Source: JBEEJZ01 sp046046915 (GTDB lineage Bacteria > Pseudomonadota > Gammaproteobacteria > Burkholderiales > Burkholderiaceae_C). From it: 31,136 nucleotides of DNA. Each line of letters opens with the position of its first letter. The first letter of the stretch is position 1. Made by a program: the position numbers and the translations under genes. Shown piece by piece: positions 8,068 to 14,968 of this stretch. Under the pieces are notes generated by a model that did no database searches, had not been told where the DNA came from, and saw only the letters and a list, made by a program, of their open reading frames with translations. The stretch lies in assembly GCA_046046915.1 (NCBI GenBank), contig JBJOIT010000031.1, positions 1-31,136 on the forward strand. Reading direction: 5' to 3'.

Positions 8068-8990
8068 TGTTGCGCCTCTTCGGGCCTTAAGAGCTCTGCG
8101 GCCATGTCTCGGGTCAGGGCAGCCACGTCTTCGCGCTGTTTGAACAGGATGCCCGCTGTGTCCATCATCACTTCGGGGTCTATCGTCAAGGTGTCCAAGG
8201 CCACCAGGGCCTTGGCCCACTCCACACTCTCGGCAATACCAGGCGCCCGCTGGAAAGCATTGGCAAAAGGCTGGCTGCGCAACCTGCCCACCACCAGGGC
8301 TACCTGCTCAGACAGGGCACTAGACGCCTGGGGCACCTGGGCCTGCACGATGGCAAGCTCGCGCTCGCGATCCGGGTAATCCAGCCAGTGGTACAAACAA
8401 CGACGCTTGACAGCATCGTTCAGGTCCCGTGTGCGATTGCTGGTCAGCAGGGTCACCGGGCTGACCAGTGCGCGCACGGTGCCCAATTCGGGAATGCTCA
8501 CCTGGTACTCGCCCAGGTACTCCAGCAGAAAGGCCTCAAACGGTTCATCGGCACGGTCAACCTCGTCGACCAGCAGTACAGCGCCGGGCGCCGGGGTTTG
8601 CAAGGCCTGCAACAGGGGGCGACGAATGAGATAGCGGTCCTGATAAACCTCACGTTCCACCTCTCGTTCGAGGCGGCCCGCATCGGTCGGGGTTTCATGG
8701 CGCAGCTCTGCAGCACGCATATGCAAAAGCTGCGCGGCATAGTTCCATTCGTACAGCGCCTCGCGCTGCTCGAGGCCGTCGTAGCACTGCAAGCGCAGCA
8801 GCTCACGCGACAGCACCTTGGACAAGGCCTTGGCCAGCTCAGTTTTACCAACGCCAGGCTCACCCTCCAGCAGCAAGGGACGCTGCAACTTCAGGGCCAA
8901 AAACACCGCGGTCGCCAGCCGACGATCGGCGTAATAGCCCACAGATTTCAGGGCATCGGTCAAGGCGTCTATGGTGTTGAAGTTAAGCAT
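8064..8990 (-). CDS. coxD: MoxR-family AAA+ ATPase (CoxD-like)
   Basis: MoxR ATPases act as chaperones that insert or remodel metal centres; CoxD is needed for assembly of the Mo-S-Cu site in Oligotropha. The 308-residue protein carries Walker A GEPGVGKTE (43-51), Walker B LLVDEVD (139-145) and sensor 1 TSN near 183-185. It also has the arginine-rich VKRRCLYHWLDYPD region typical of the group. It is the first gene after the terminator-like hairpin behind coxM, with 77 bases between, and no strong ribosome site is visible at its ATG. Its stop overlaps the coxE start. Confidence 0.94.
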   Translation of the reverse strand: MLNFNTIDALTDALKSVGYYADRRLATAVFLALKLQRPLLLEGEPGVGKTELAKALSKVLSRELLRLQCYDGLEQREALYEWNYAAQLLHMRAAELRHETPTDAGRLEREVEREVYQDRYLIRRPLLQALQTPAPGAVLLVDEVDRADEPFEAFLLEYLGEYQVSIPELGTVRALVSPVTLLTSNRTRDLNDAVKRRCLYHWLDYPDRERELAIVQAQVPQASSALSEQVALVVGRLRSQPFANAFQRAPGIAESVEWAKALVALDTLTIDPEVMMDTAGILFKQREDVAALTRDMAAELLRPEEAQQ

Positions 8991-9017
8991 CAGGCGTGGC
9001 GTCGAGATGGATTCATG

Positions 9018-9048
9018 AAAAAGGCCCCGGTTGCAACAACACGGGGCC
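9018..9048 (-). terminator. Terminator-like hairpin between coxM and coxD
   Basis: On the minus strand GGCCCCG pairs with CGGGGCC across a 12-base loop, followed directly by TTTTT. It sits 19 bases after the coxM stop and before coxD. It would let most transcripts stop after the structural genes coxSLM, with readthrough to the accessory genes. The stem is only seven pairs, so partial termination is more likely than complete. Confidence 0.65.
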
Positions 9049-9067
9049 CACAGGGGTCAACGAGACA

Positions 9068-9859
9068 TCAAGCCAGCATGGCAGCGACCGCGCGCTGGGT
9101 TTGCACGCTGATCAGGTTGGCGCGATAGGCGGCAGATGCATGAATGTCAGCATTGAGGTCCGTCGCATCGATCTTGACCGATGCAGCAGAGGCCACGGAG
9201 AAGCTACCGTTGAGTGCTGCCTCCAAGCCAGCATGGCGGAACACGCCACTGCCTGCGCCTGTGACGGCAACCCGCACACCGCTGTCTGTCTGCGCCACAT
9301 AGACGCCCACCAGCGCAAAGCGCGAGGCCGGCTGATTGAACTTCATGTAGACAGACTTCTTGGGGATGGGGAAGCTGATGGCCGTGATGAGCTCGCCTTC
9401 GTTCAGGGCAGTGGTAAACATGCCCAAAAAGAAGTCGTCCGCAGCAATCTTGCGCTGGGTGGTGTGCACGGTAGCACCCAAGGCCAACACTGCGCTGGGA
9501 TAGCAGGCAGCGGGGTCGTTGTTGGCGACAGAACCGCCGATCGTACCCATGGCACGCACCTGCTTGTCGCCAATGTTCGCAGCCAATGCAGCCAAGCCAG
9601 GGATGGCAGCCTTGACTTCAGCACTGTTGGCGACGTCAATGTGTCGCGTCATGGCACCAATTACCAGGTTATTGCCTTCGCGGCAGATGCCTGCCAGCTC
9701 GGTGATACCACTCAAGTCAACCAGCTGACCGGGGTCGGACAAGCGCAGCTTCATGGAGGCAAGCATGGTCTGACCACCCGCCAGAGGCTTGGCACCACCA
9801 GTGGCCAAGCGAACTGCATCGGCCACCGAAGCCGGACGCTCTAATGTGAATGCGTACAT
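9068..9859 (-). CDS. coxM: Mo hydroxylase medium subunit, FAD-binding (CoxM-like)
   Basis: This subunit takes electrons from the 2Fe-2S clusters onto FAD. The protein has 263 residues from the ATG at 9859, which has an AAAGGAAC ribosome site; a 26-codon upstream extension is rejected. The two flavin-binding motifs of the family are present: LAGGQTMLASMKLRL near residues 26-40 (variant of AGGHSLLP) and TIGGSVANNDPAACYP near 110-125. The C-terminal CO_deh_flav_C domain follows. The coxL stop TAA is ten bases upstream, so the pair is tightly linked. Confidence 0.95.
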   Translation of the reverse strand: MYAFTLERPASVADAVRLATGGAKPLAGGQTMLASMKLRLSDPGQLVDLSGITELAGICREGNNLVIGAMTRHIDVANSAEVKAAIPGLAALAANIGDKQVRAMGTIGGSVANNDPAACYPSAVLALGATVHTTQRKIAADDFFLGMFTTALNEGELITAISFPIPKKSVYMKFNQPASRFALVGVYVAQTDSGVRVAVTGAGSGVFRHAGLEAALNGSFSVASAASVKIDATDLNADIHASAAYRANLISVQTQRAVAAMLA

Positions 9860-9869
9860 GTTTGTTCCT

Positions 9870-12239
9870 TTATTTTGCGGCTTGGATCGCTTCCCACACA
9901 CGGGCAGGAGAAGCAGGCATGTCAAACTCCGTGACACCCACAGACTTCAGGGCGTCGAGCACGGCATTGATCACGGCGGGTGGCGAACCGATGGCGCCTG
10001 CCTCGCCGCAGCCCTTGGTACCCAGAGGGTTGTGCGTGCAAGGAGTGCAGACATGGCCGAGCTTGAACTCAGGGAAGTCATCGGCGCGCGGCATGGCGTA
10101 GTCCATGAAGCTGCCGGTCAACAACTGGCCGGTGTCCTTGTCGTACACGCAGTTTTCCAGCAGTGCCTGGCCGATACCCTGCACCAGACCGCCATGCACC
10201 TGGCCTTCCACAATCATCGGATTGATGATGGTGCCGAAGTCATCCACAGCGCTGAACTTGTCAACACGGGTCTGGCCGGTGGCAGGATCAATTTCAACTT
10301 CGCAGATGTAGGTACCTGCGGGGAAGGTGAAGTTGGTCGGATCGTAGAACGCGGTTTCGTTCAGACCTGGCTCCAGCTTGTCCAGAGGGTAGTTGTGGGG
10401 CACATAGGCCGTCAACGCCACCTGGCCAAAGGTCACTTTCTTGTCGGTGCCCTTCACGGTGAACTCGCCGTTGGCGAATTCGACGTCAGCATCACTGGCC
10501 TCCATGAGGTGGGCCGCAATTTTCTTGGCCTTGGTCTCGATCTTGTCCAGCGCCTTCATGATGGCAGCGCCGCCCACCGAGATGGAACGCGAGCCATAGG
10601 TGCCCATACCGAACGGCACTCGACCGGTGTCGCCGTGCACCACATCCACCGCCTCGACCGCGATGCCCAAACGTGCTGCCACGACCTGTGCAAAGGTGGT
10701 TTCGTGACCCTGGCCGTGGCTGTGTGAGCCGGTGAACACAGTCACGCTACCAGTGGGATGCACGCGCACTTCGCCGCACTCGAACAGACCCGCCCGCGCA
10801 CCCAAGGCACCAGCGATGTTGCTGGGCGCAATGCCGCATGCCTCGATGTAGCTGGAGTAACCGATGCCACGCAGCAGGCCTTTGGCAGCGCTGGCGGTTT
10901 TGCGCGCTTCAAAACCAGCGACGTCACCCAGCTCCTGAGCCTTGGTCATGCAAGCCAAGTAGTCGCCAATGTCGTATTGCAACGCCACTGGCGTCTGATA
11001 AGGCCAGCTGTTGATGAAATTACGCTTGCGAATTTCGTCTTGGCTCAGGCCCATGTCCCAACCGCAACGGGTCACCAGGCGCTCGAGCAGGTAAGTGGCC
11101 TCTGGACGGCCAGCACCGCGATAGGCGTCCACCGGGGCGGTATTGGTGAACCAGGCATCTACCTCGGCGTAAACCAGCGGCGTGGTGTACTGACCAGCCA
11201 ACAGGGTGGCGTACAGAATGGTAGGCACCGCAGACGCAAAAGTAGACAGGTAAGCGCCCAGGTTGGCATTGGTATGCACCCGCATGGCCAGGAACTTGCC
11301 GTCCTTGTCCATGGCCATTTCAGCGTGGCTGACGTGGTCACGGCCGTGGGCATCGGTCAGGAAGGCCTCGCTGCGCTCGCAGGTCCACTTGATGCTGCGA
11401 TTGATCTGCTTGGAAGCCCAGGTCAGGGCCACATCTTCTGCGTAAAGATAGATCTTGGAACCAAAACCGCCACCCACGTCAGGCGCAATCACGCGCACCT
11501 TGTGCTCGGGCAAGCCCAGCACAAACGCCGTCATGAGCAGACGCTCGACGTGTGGGTTTTGATTGGAAACGTGCAAGGTGTACTCGTCGTTGGCACGGCT
11601 GTAGCTGCCAATGGCAGCACGTGGCTCCATGGCATTGGGCACCAGGCGGTTGTTCACCAGGTCCAGCTTGGTGACATGAGCGGCGTTTTCAAACACCGCA
11701 TCTACCGCGCTTTTGTCGCCGATCGCCCACTTAAAGCAATGGTTGTCTGGAGAGGCATCGTGCAAAGCAGGGCCCTTGGCAGCGTCTCGCACATCCACCA
11801 CTGCATCCAGCACGTCGTAGTCCACATCGACCGCCTCGGCGGCATTCTTGGCTTCCACCAGGCTCTCGGCAATCACCATGGCCACCTGATCACCCACGTA
11901 ACGAGCTTTACCAATCGCCAGGATGGGGTGAGGTGGCTCTTTCATGGGGGAGCCATCGGTGCTGGTGATCAGCCAACCGCAGGGCAGGCCACCCATCTTG
12001 CCGTCGATGTCCTTGCCAGTGAAGATTTCCACCACGCCCGGCATGGCCTTGGCGCGGTTGATATCGATGCTTTTGATGGCCGCATGTGCGTGCGGGCTGC
12101 GAACAAAGACCGCATAGGTCTGGTTCGCCATGGTGATGTCGTCGGTGTAGTTACCGGCGCCGGTCAGAAAACGATAGTCTTCCTTGCGGCGGATGGCGGC
12201 GCCAATGTGCGGCAGGTTTGCAAAATCAGATGCACCCAT
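9870..12239 (-). CDS. coxL: Mo hydroxylase large subunit, form II CO dehydrogenase type
   Basis: This is the catalytic subunit of a molybdopterin cytosine dinucleotide hydroxylase of the xanthine oxidase family. The 789-residue protein has the N-terminal aldehyde-oxidase hammerhead domain, GGGFGSK (257-263), the catalytic-loop motif AYRGAGR (372-378) and the base glutamate in GCGEAGAIG (E746). AYRGAGR is the signature of form II enzymes. Form I CO dehydrogenases have AYXCSFR, whose Cys binds the copper of the Mo-S-Cu centre; here that cysteine is absent. The cluster therefore need not oxidise CO; an aldehyde, aromatic or N-heterocyclic substrate is possible. The start ATG has AAGGAGAAG before it and lies 13 bases after coxS. 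Confidence 0.95.
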   Translation of the reverse strand: MGASDFANLPHIGAAIRRKEDYRFLTGAGNYTDDITMANQTYAVFVRSPHAHAAIKSIDINRAKAMPGVVEIFTGKDIDGKMGGLPCGWLITSTDGSPMKEPPHPILAIGKARYVGDQVAMVIAESLVEAKNAAEAVDVDYDVLDAVVDVRDAAKGPALHDASPDNHCFKWAIGDKSAVDAVFENAAHVTKLDLVNNRLVPNAMEPRAAIGSYSRANDEYTLHVSNQNPHVERLLMTAFVLGLPEHKVRVIAPDVGGGFGSKIYLYAEDVALTWASKQINRSIKWTCERSEAFLTDAHGRDHVSHAEMAMDKDGKFLAMRVHTNANLGAYLSTFASAVPTILYATLLAGQYTTPLVYAEVDAWFTNTAPVDAYRGAGRPEATYLLERLVTRCGWDMGLSQDEIRKRNFINSWPYQTPVALQYDIGDYLACMTKAQELGDVAGFEARKTASAAKGLLRGIGYSSYIEACGIAPSNIAGALGARAGLFECGEVRVHPTGSVTVFTGSHSHGQGHETTFAQVVAARLGIAVEAVDVVHGDTGRVPFGMGTYGSRSISVGGAAIMKALDKIETKAKKIAAHLMEASDADVEFANGEFTVKGTDKKVTFGQVALTAYVPHNYPLDKLEPGLNETAFYDPTNFTFPAGTYICEVEIDPATGQTRVDKFSAVDDFGTIINPMIVEGQVHGGLVQGIGQALLENCVYDKDTGQLLTGSFMDYAMPRADDFPEFKLGHVCTPCTHNPLGTKGCGEAGAIGSPPAVINAVLDALKSVGVTEFDMPASPARVWEAIQAAK

Positions 12240-12252
12240 GATGTACTTCTCC

Positions 12253-12723
12253 TTAGGCTTGGGCCATGGCGGCCTGCCCTTGCTGGACGGCCTTGACGAT
12301 GTTCTGGTAGCCCGTGCAGCGGCAGATGTTGCCTTCGAGCAGATGGCGAATCTCGGCGGCGTCGGCCTTAGGGTGATGCGTGCACAGATCGACAGCGCTC
12401 ATGACCATGCCAGTGGTGCAGTAGCCGCACTGCAAACCGTGGCACTCCTTGAAAGCGGCCTGCATGGGGTGCATGGTGCCATCAGCCTGCGCCAATCCTT
12501 CGATGGTGGTGACATTGGCACCGTTGACCTGCGCGGCCAACACGTTGCACGACTTCAGGGAGCGACCGTTCACGATCACGGTGCAGGCACCACATTGCGC
12601 GGTGTCACAGCCGACGTGGGTGCCGGTGAGCTTGAGGTGCTCACGCAAAGCGTGGACCAACAGAGTGTTGGGAGGGACGTCAAGCTCAGAAGGCTTGCCA
12701 TTGACCTTAAGTTGTACCTGCAT
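12253..12723 (-). CDS. coxS: Mo hydroxylase small subunit, two 2Fe-2S clusters (CoxS-like)
   Basis: The small subunit relays electrons from the Mo site to FAD. The protein has 156 residues from the ATG at 12723, preferred because GGAGA sits eight to nine bases upstream; an ATG five codons earlier (12738) lacks a ribosome site. The plant-type ferredoxin domain has cysteines 39, 44, 47 and 59 (GCDTAQCGAC). The helical domain has cysteines 99, 102, 134 and 136 (QCGYC and CRC). All eight ligands for two 2Fe-2S clusters are present. It is the first gene of the cluster; the S-L-M order is typical of form II clusters. Confidence 0.95.
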   Translation of the reverse strand: MQVQLKVNGKPSELDVPPNTLLVHALREHLKLTGTHVGCDTAQCGACTVIVNGRSLKSCNVLAAQVNGANVTTIEGLAQADGTMHPMQAAFKECHGLQCGYCTTGMVMSAVDLCTHHPKADAAEIRHLLEGNICRCTGYQNIVKAVQQGQAAMAQA

Positions 12724-12764
12724 GCGAGTTGTCTCCATGTGTGGACGTTGTAAAAAACCAATTC

Positions 12765-12838
12765 AGATTTTTGGCCCACAAGTTGGGCGCAGTACCTAGG
12801 CAAAACCCTAGGTTTGATGCTTTGCAGTCCAAAAATCT
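12765..12838. promoter_or_regulatory. Nested inverted repeats in the divergent coxS/regulator intergenic region
   Basis: Three inverted repeats lie between the two divergent genes. AGATTTTTGG (12765-12774) pairs with CCAAAAATCT (12829-12838). ACCTAGG (12794-12800) pairs with CCTAGGT (12807-12813), with nearly the same centre. GCCCA-N5-TGGGC lies at 12774-12788. The outer arms are ten perfect base pairs. They are good candidates for binding sites of the Fis-type regulator encoded at 12903, controlling both directions. No convincing sigma-54 promoter was found; the closest, at 12772-12787, has GG instead of GC at the -12 element. Confidence 0.5.
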
Positions 12839-12902
12839 CAAAATGAAACACTTTTGGCGATACCCTTCCGCCTGATAAGAATTTTTCTGATTTCAGACCG
12901 AC

Positions 12903-14057
12903 ATGCTCAACACCCTCGTCTTTAACGCCGAGCAGCGCTTGCGCCAGATCGAGCAGGCTCGCCAGGCTGTTCTGCTAGATGGCAGGCCCATGCCGGTCAC
13001 AAGGTCAGAGTCCTGGATTGAGCGGTCATGGCAGCGCTGTCTTAACAGCGGTCAAAGTCCTGACCAGCCGGTCGCGTTTGACGTTGTGCCGCGCCCTGCC
13101 CTCAAGCACATTGAGGAAGTCAACCACGCACTGCTCACCGCCGCACGCCCCGTGCTGGACAAATTAGGTCGGGCCATTGCCGACACACGGTACTTCGCCA
13201 TCCTGACCAACGCAGACGGCATCGTGGTCGATGTCGGTGGCCCCATCGACCGCAGCGACCGACGCGCCGACCTGATCAGTCGCATAGGCGTAAACCTGTC
13301 CGAGCAGAGTGTGGGCACCACGGCCATCGGCGCTGCGCTGACCGAATTGCAGCCAGTCTGGCTCCACCGGGGGGAACATTTCCGATCTGACAACGCTGCT
13401 TTCAGCTGCGCGGGCGCGCCCTTGTTTGGGCCCGATGGCCATTGTGTCGGCATGCTGGACCTCACGGGCATCGATGTCGTCGAGCGACCAGAACTCAAAC
13501 ACCTGGTCTCGCAATCGGCCCGCAGCATCGAAAACGCCCTCACGCTTGAACGGGGTCACAGCTTGCTGGTTCGGCTGAACTGGCCGGGCCGCCATCTGGG
13601 TGACGACGGGGATGGATTGGTCTGTCTGGATGCCGATGGCTGGATCACAGGCGCCAACCAGGCCGCTCGTGAAATGATCTTGCAACTGATGCCGGTGCCG
13701 GGCGCAGCCGGCCCGCGCCTGCACAGCACCGATGTGTTCGCCCTGCCCTTTGAAATGCTTTTTGATGCGGCGCGTCAGCAAGCACACAGCCCGCAAGGCC
13801 CTTTGGAGGTGCCCTTGTGGTCGGGCTTGCGTTTGCACGCCCTCGCCCTCACCCCCGGGCAGTCTGCACGCCGACCGTCAAAGGCGGGGTCTGCAGTCAC
13901 CAGCGATGCCAAGCCCTTGTGGGATGTGGAAACCGAGTTGATTCATCAAGCCGTGAGCGCCGCCCGCGGCAATGTGATGCAAGCCGCGCGTGAGCTCGGT
14001 ATCAGCAGAGCCACCGTCTACCGCAAACTAGGGAAAAAGCCACCTAGCCGACCGTGA
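12903..14057 (+). CDS. GAF/Fis-type transcriptional regulator lacking the AAA+ domain
   Basis: The 384-residue protein resembles AcoR-type activators. An N-terminal segment has WIERSWQRC near 38-46. A GAF-like sensor spans about 80-215 (FAILTNADGIVVDVGG, SEQSVGTTAIG, GMLDLTG), and a PAS-like segment spans about 230-290 (DGLVCLDADGWITGANQAA). A C-terminal HTH_8/Fis domain covers about 342-378 (QAARELGISRATVYRKLGK). The central sigma-54 ATPase domain is missing: no Walker A, no GAFTGA. It therefore probably acts without sigma-54 or by repression. It diverges from coxS across 179 bases and is the likely regulator of the Mo hydroxylase cluster. The ligand is unknown. Confidence 0.88.
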   Translation: MLNTLVFNAEQRLRQIEQARQAVLLDGRPMPVTRSESWIERSWQRCLNSGQSPDQPVAFDVVPRPALKHIEEVNHALLTAARPVLDKLGRAIADTRYFAILTNADGIVVDVGGPIDRSDRRADLISRIGVNLSEQSVGTTAIGAALTELQPVWLHRGEHFRSDNAAFSCAGAPLFGPDGHCVGMLDLTGIDVVERPELKHLVSQSARSIENALTLERGHSLLVRLNWPGRHLGDDGDGLVCLDADGWITGANQAAREMILQLMPVPGAAGPRLHSTDVFALPFEMLFDAARQQAHSPQGPLEVPLWSGLRLHALALTPGQSARRPSKAGSAVTSDAKPLWDVETELIHQAVSAARGNVMQAARELGISRATVYRKLGKKPPSRP

Positions 14058-14107
14058 TCGGCCCAACTCTCATGCAACGGCTGCCCATGTCTATCCAGGC
14101 ACATCTC

Positions 14108-14121
14108 TTGACTCGGATCAA
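14108..14121 (+). promoter_or_regulatory. FNR/ANR-like box
   Basis: TTGACTCGGATCAA matches the FNR consensus TTGAT-N4-ATCAA in nine of ten fixed positions. It lies 74 bases upstream of the ATG at 14196. If centred at -41.5 it would place transcription start near 14156, with a weak -10 (GAAAAT, 14143-14148). It suggests induction under low oxygen. Confidence 0.5.
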
Positions 14122-14195
14122 AGTCGACAAATTCAAAGCCAAGAAAATCCTCAACATGTGTTTTTCATCCATTCTTTGGTAGCCGAGGGGCAAAT

Positions 14196-14558
14196 ATGAC
14201 CTGGCTCAAGAAGATTGCGCCCGTGCGACGGGCAAGCCCTGGTTTGGAGCGCCGCTTGTGGCGCAAGTTGCCACTGATATGGATCGCCGGCACAGCTGCT
14301 CCGTTGATCGTACTGGCCGTCTTGCATACTCTCAGCGGCCCTCAGGACGGCATGGACACCGTGCGCTGGCTCCAGAAGCTGGACTACATCGTCGGTGGAA
14401 TCGTGCTGTTTCACTGGACCATGGTGCTGACTGTCGGCATAGGCTGTGTCATCGTCATGGTCATGAAGGGCCCAGGCTATGTGGCTGACGGCTACCCCGT
14501 ATCGCACAGTGACCGGCCTCGGAAGAGTTCCGAATCCATACGCCAGACCCTCTCATGA
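14196..14558 (+). CDS. Small two-helix inner-membrane protein, unknown function
   Basis: I do not recognise the family. The 120-residue product has a basic N-terminus, a hydrophobic segment at about 26-46, a polar loop, a second segment at about 64-90 containing His73 and Trp74, and a polar C-terminus. The ATG has a strong GAGGGG ribosome site five bases upstream and an FNR-like box at 14108-14121. The gene stands alone between the regulator (139 bases upstream) and the convergent operon ending at 14627. Coding quality looks real because topology and ribosome site agree. An oxygen-related membrane role is inferred only from the possible FNR site. Confidence 0.75.
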   Translation: MTWLKKIAPVRRASPGLERRLWRKLPLIWIAGTAAPLIVLAVLHTLSGPQDGMDTVRWLQKLDYIVGGIVLFHWTMVLTVGIGCVIVMVMKGPGYVADGYPVSHSDRPRKSSESIRQTLS

Positions 14559-14626
14559 TGCCCAGCACCCGATCGCATGACTGATGAGTTGTGCTGGCGA
14601 CAGGTGTCGGGGCGGGGTCAATCGCC

Positions 14627-14968
14627 TCATCCACGTCGGGCCAGCAGGGTCTCCATGTTCGACAACAAGGTCTTTAACTCTGGGGACTGAGCCAACTCAG
14701 GTGGCAACTGGCTGTCGAGCTGCTGCTCCACAAAACACACCGTCATGCGGGTGTAGGTGCTGTCCAGCGCCTTGCGCACGGCCGAAAACTGCTGGGCAAT
14801 CTTCATACAGTCCTCGTTGGATTCGATCATGCGTTGAATGCCACGCAACTGCCCTTCGGCGCGCTTCAAGCGATTCAGCACATCGGCGCGCGCGCCCACA
14901 TCTGTCAGGGCGTGGCTGGCACAGTCTGCCTGCTCTGCAGGCTCATTCATCACAGGTAAATCAGTCAT
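14627..14968 (-). CDS. CsoR/FrmR-family regulator with atypical ligand set
   Basis: The family consists of all-helical DNA-binding repressors that sense metals (CsoR, RcnR), formaldehyde (FrmR) or persulfides (CstR). The 113-residue protein has the family core NRLKRAEGQLRGIQRMIES (32-50), then Cys54 in the conserved first-ligand position and SAVRKALD (62-69). Relative to that cysteine, CsoR has His at +25 and Cys at +29. Here those positions are Phe79 and Gln83, and the second cysteine (78) is at +24. Cu(I) sensing of the CsoR type is therefore unlikely and a two-thiol mechanism is plausible. It is the last gene of the operon, overlapping the TDT permease stop by four bases (ATGA), which suggests self-regulation through the promoter at 21226-21253. 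Confidence 0.9.
   Translation of the reverse strand: MTDLPVMNEPAEQADCASHALTDVGARADVLNRLKRAEGQLRGIQRMIESNEDCMKIAQQFSAVRKALDSTYTRMTVCFVEQQLDSQLPPELAQSPELKTLLSNMETLLARRG

Noticed and set aside
8068..8220. N-terminal extension of coxE
   Set aside because: It lies inside coxD and reads as low-complexity Arg/Gly-rich sequence. The GTG at 8067 gives a GTGA overlap with the coxD stop.
10758..12296. Long plus-strand open frame (512 codons) opposite coxL
   Set aside because: It is the antisense shadow of a GC-rich gene. The coxL frame has all family motifs, while the antisense product shows no recognisable domain.
9870..12723. True (form I) CO dehydrogenase
   Set aside because: The large subunit has AYRGAGR instead of AYXCSFR, so there is no copper-binding cysteine.
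12772..12787. Sigma-54 promoter candidate near the cox regulator
   Set aside because: TGGCCCACAAGTTGGG has the -24 GG but GG instead of GC at -12, and the regulator itself lacks the sigma-54 ATPase domain.
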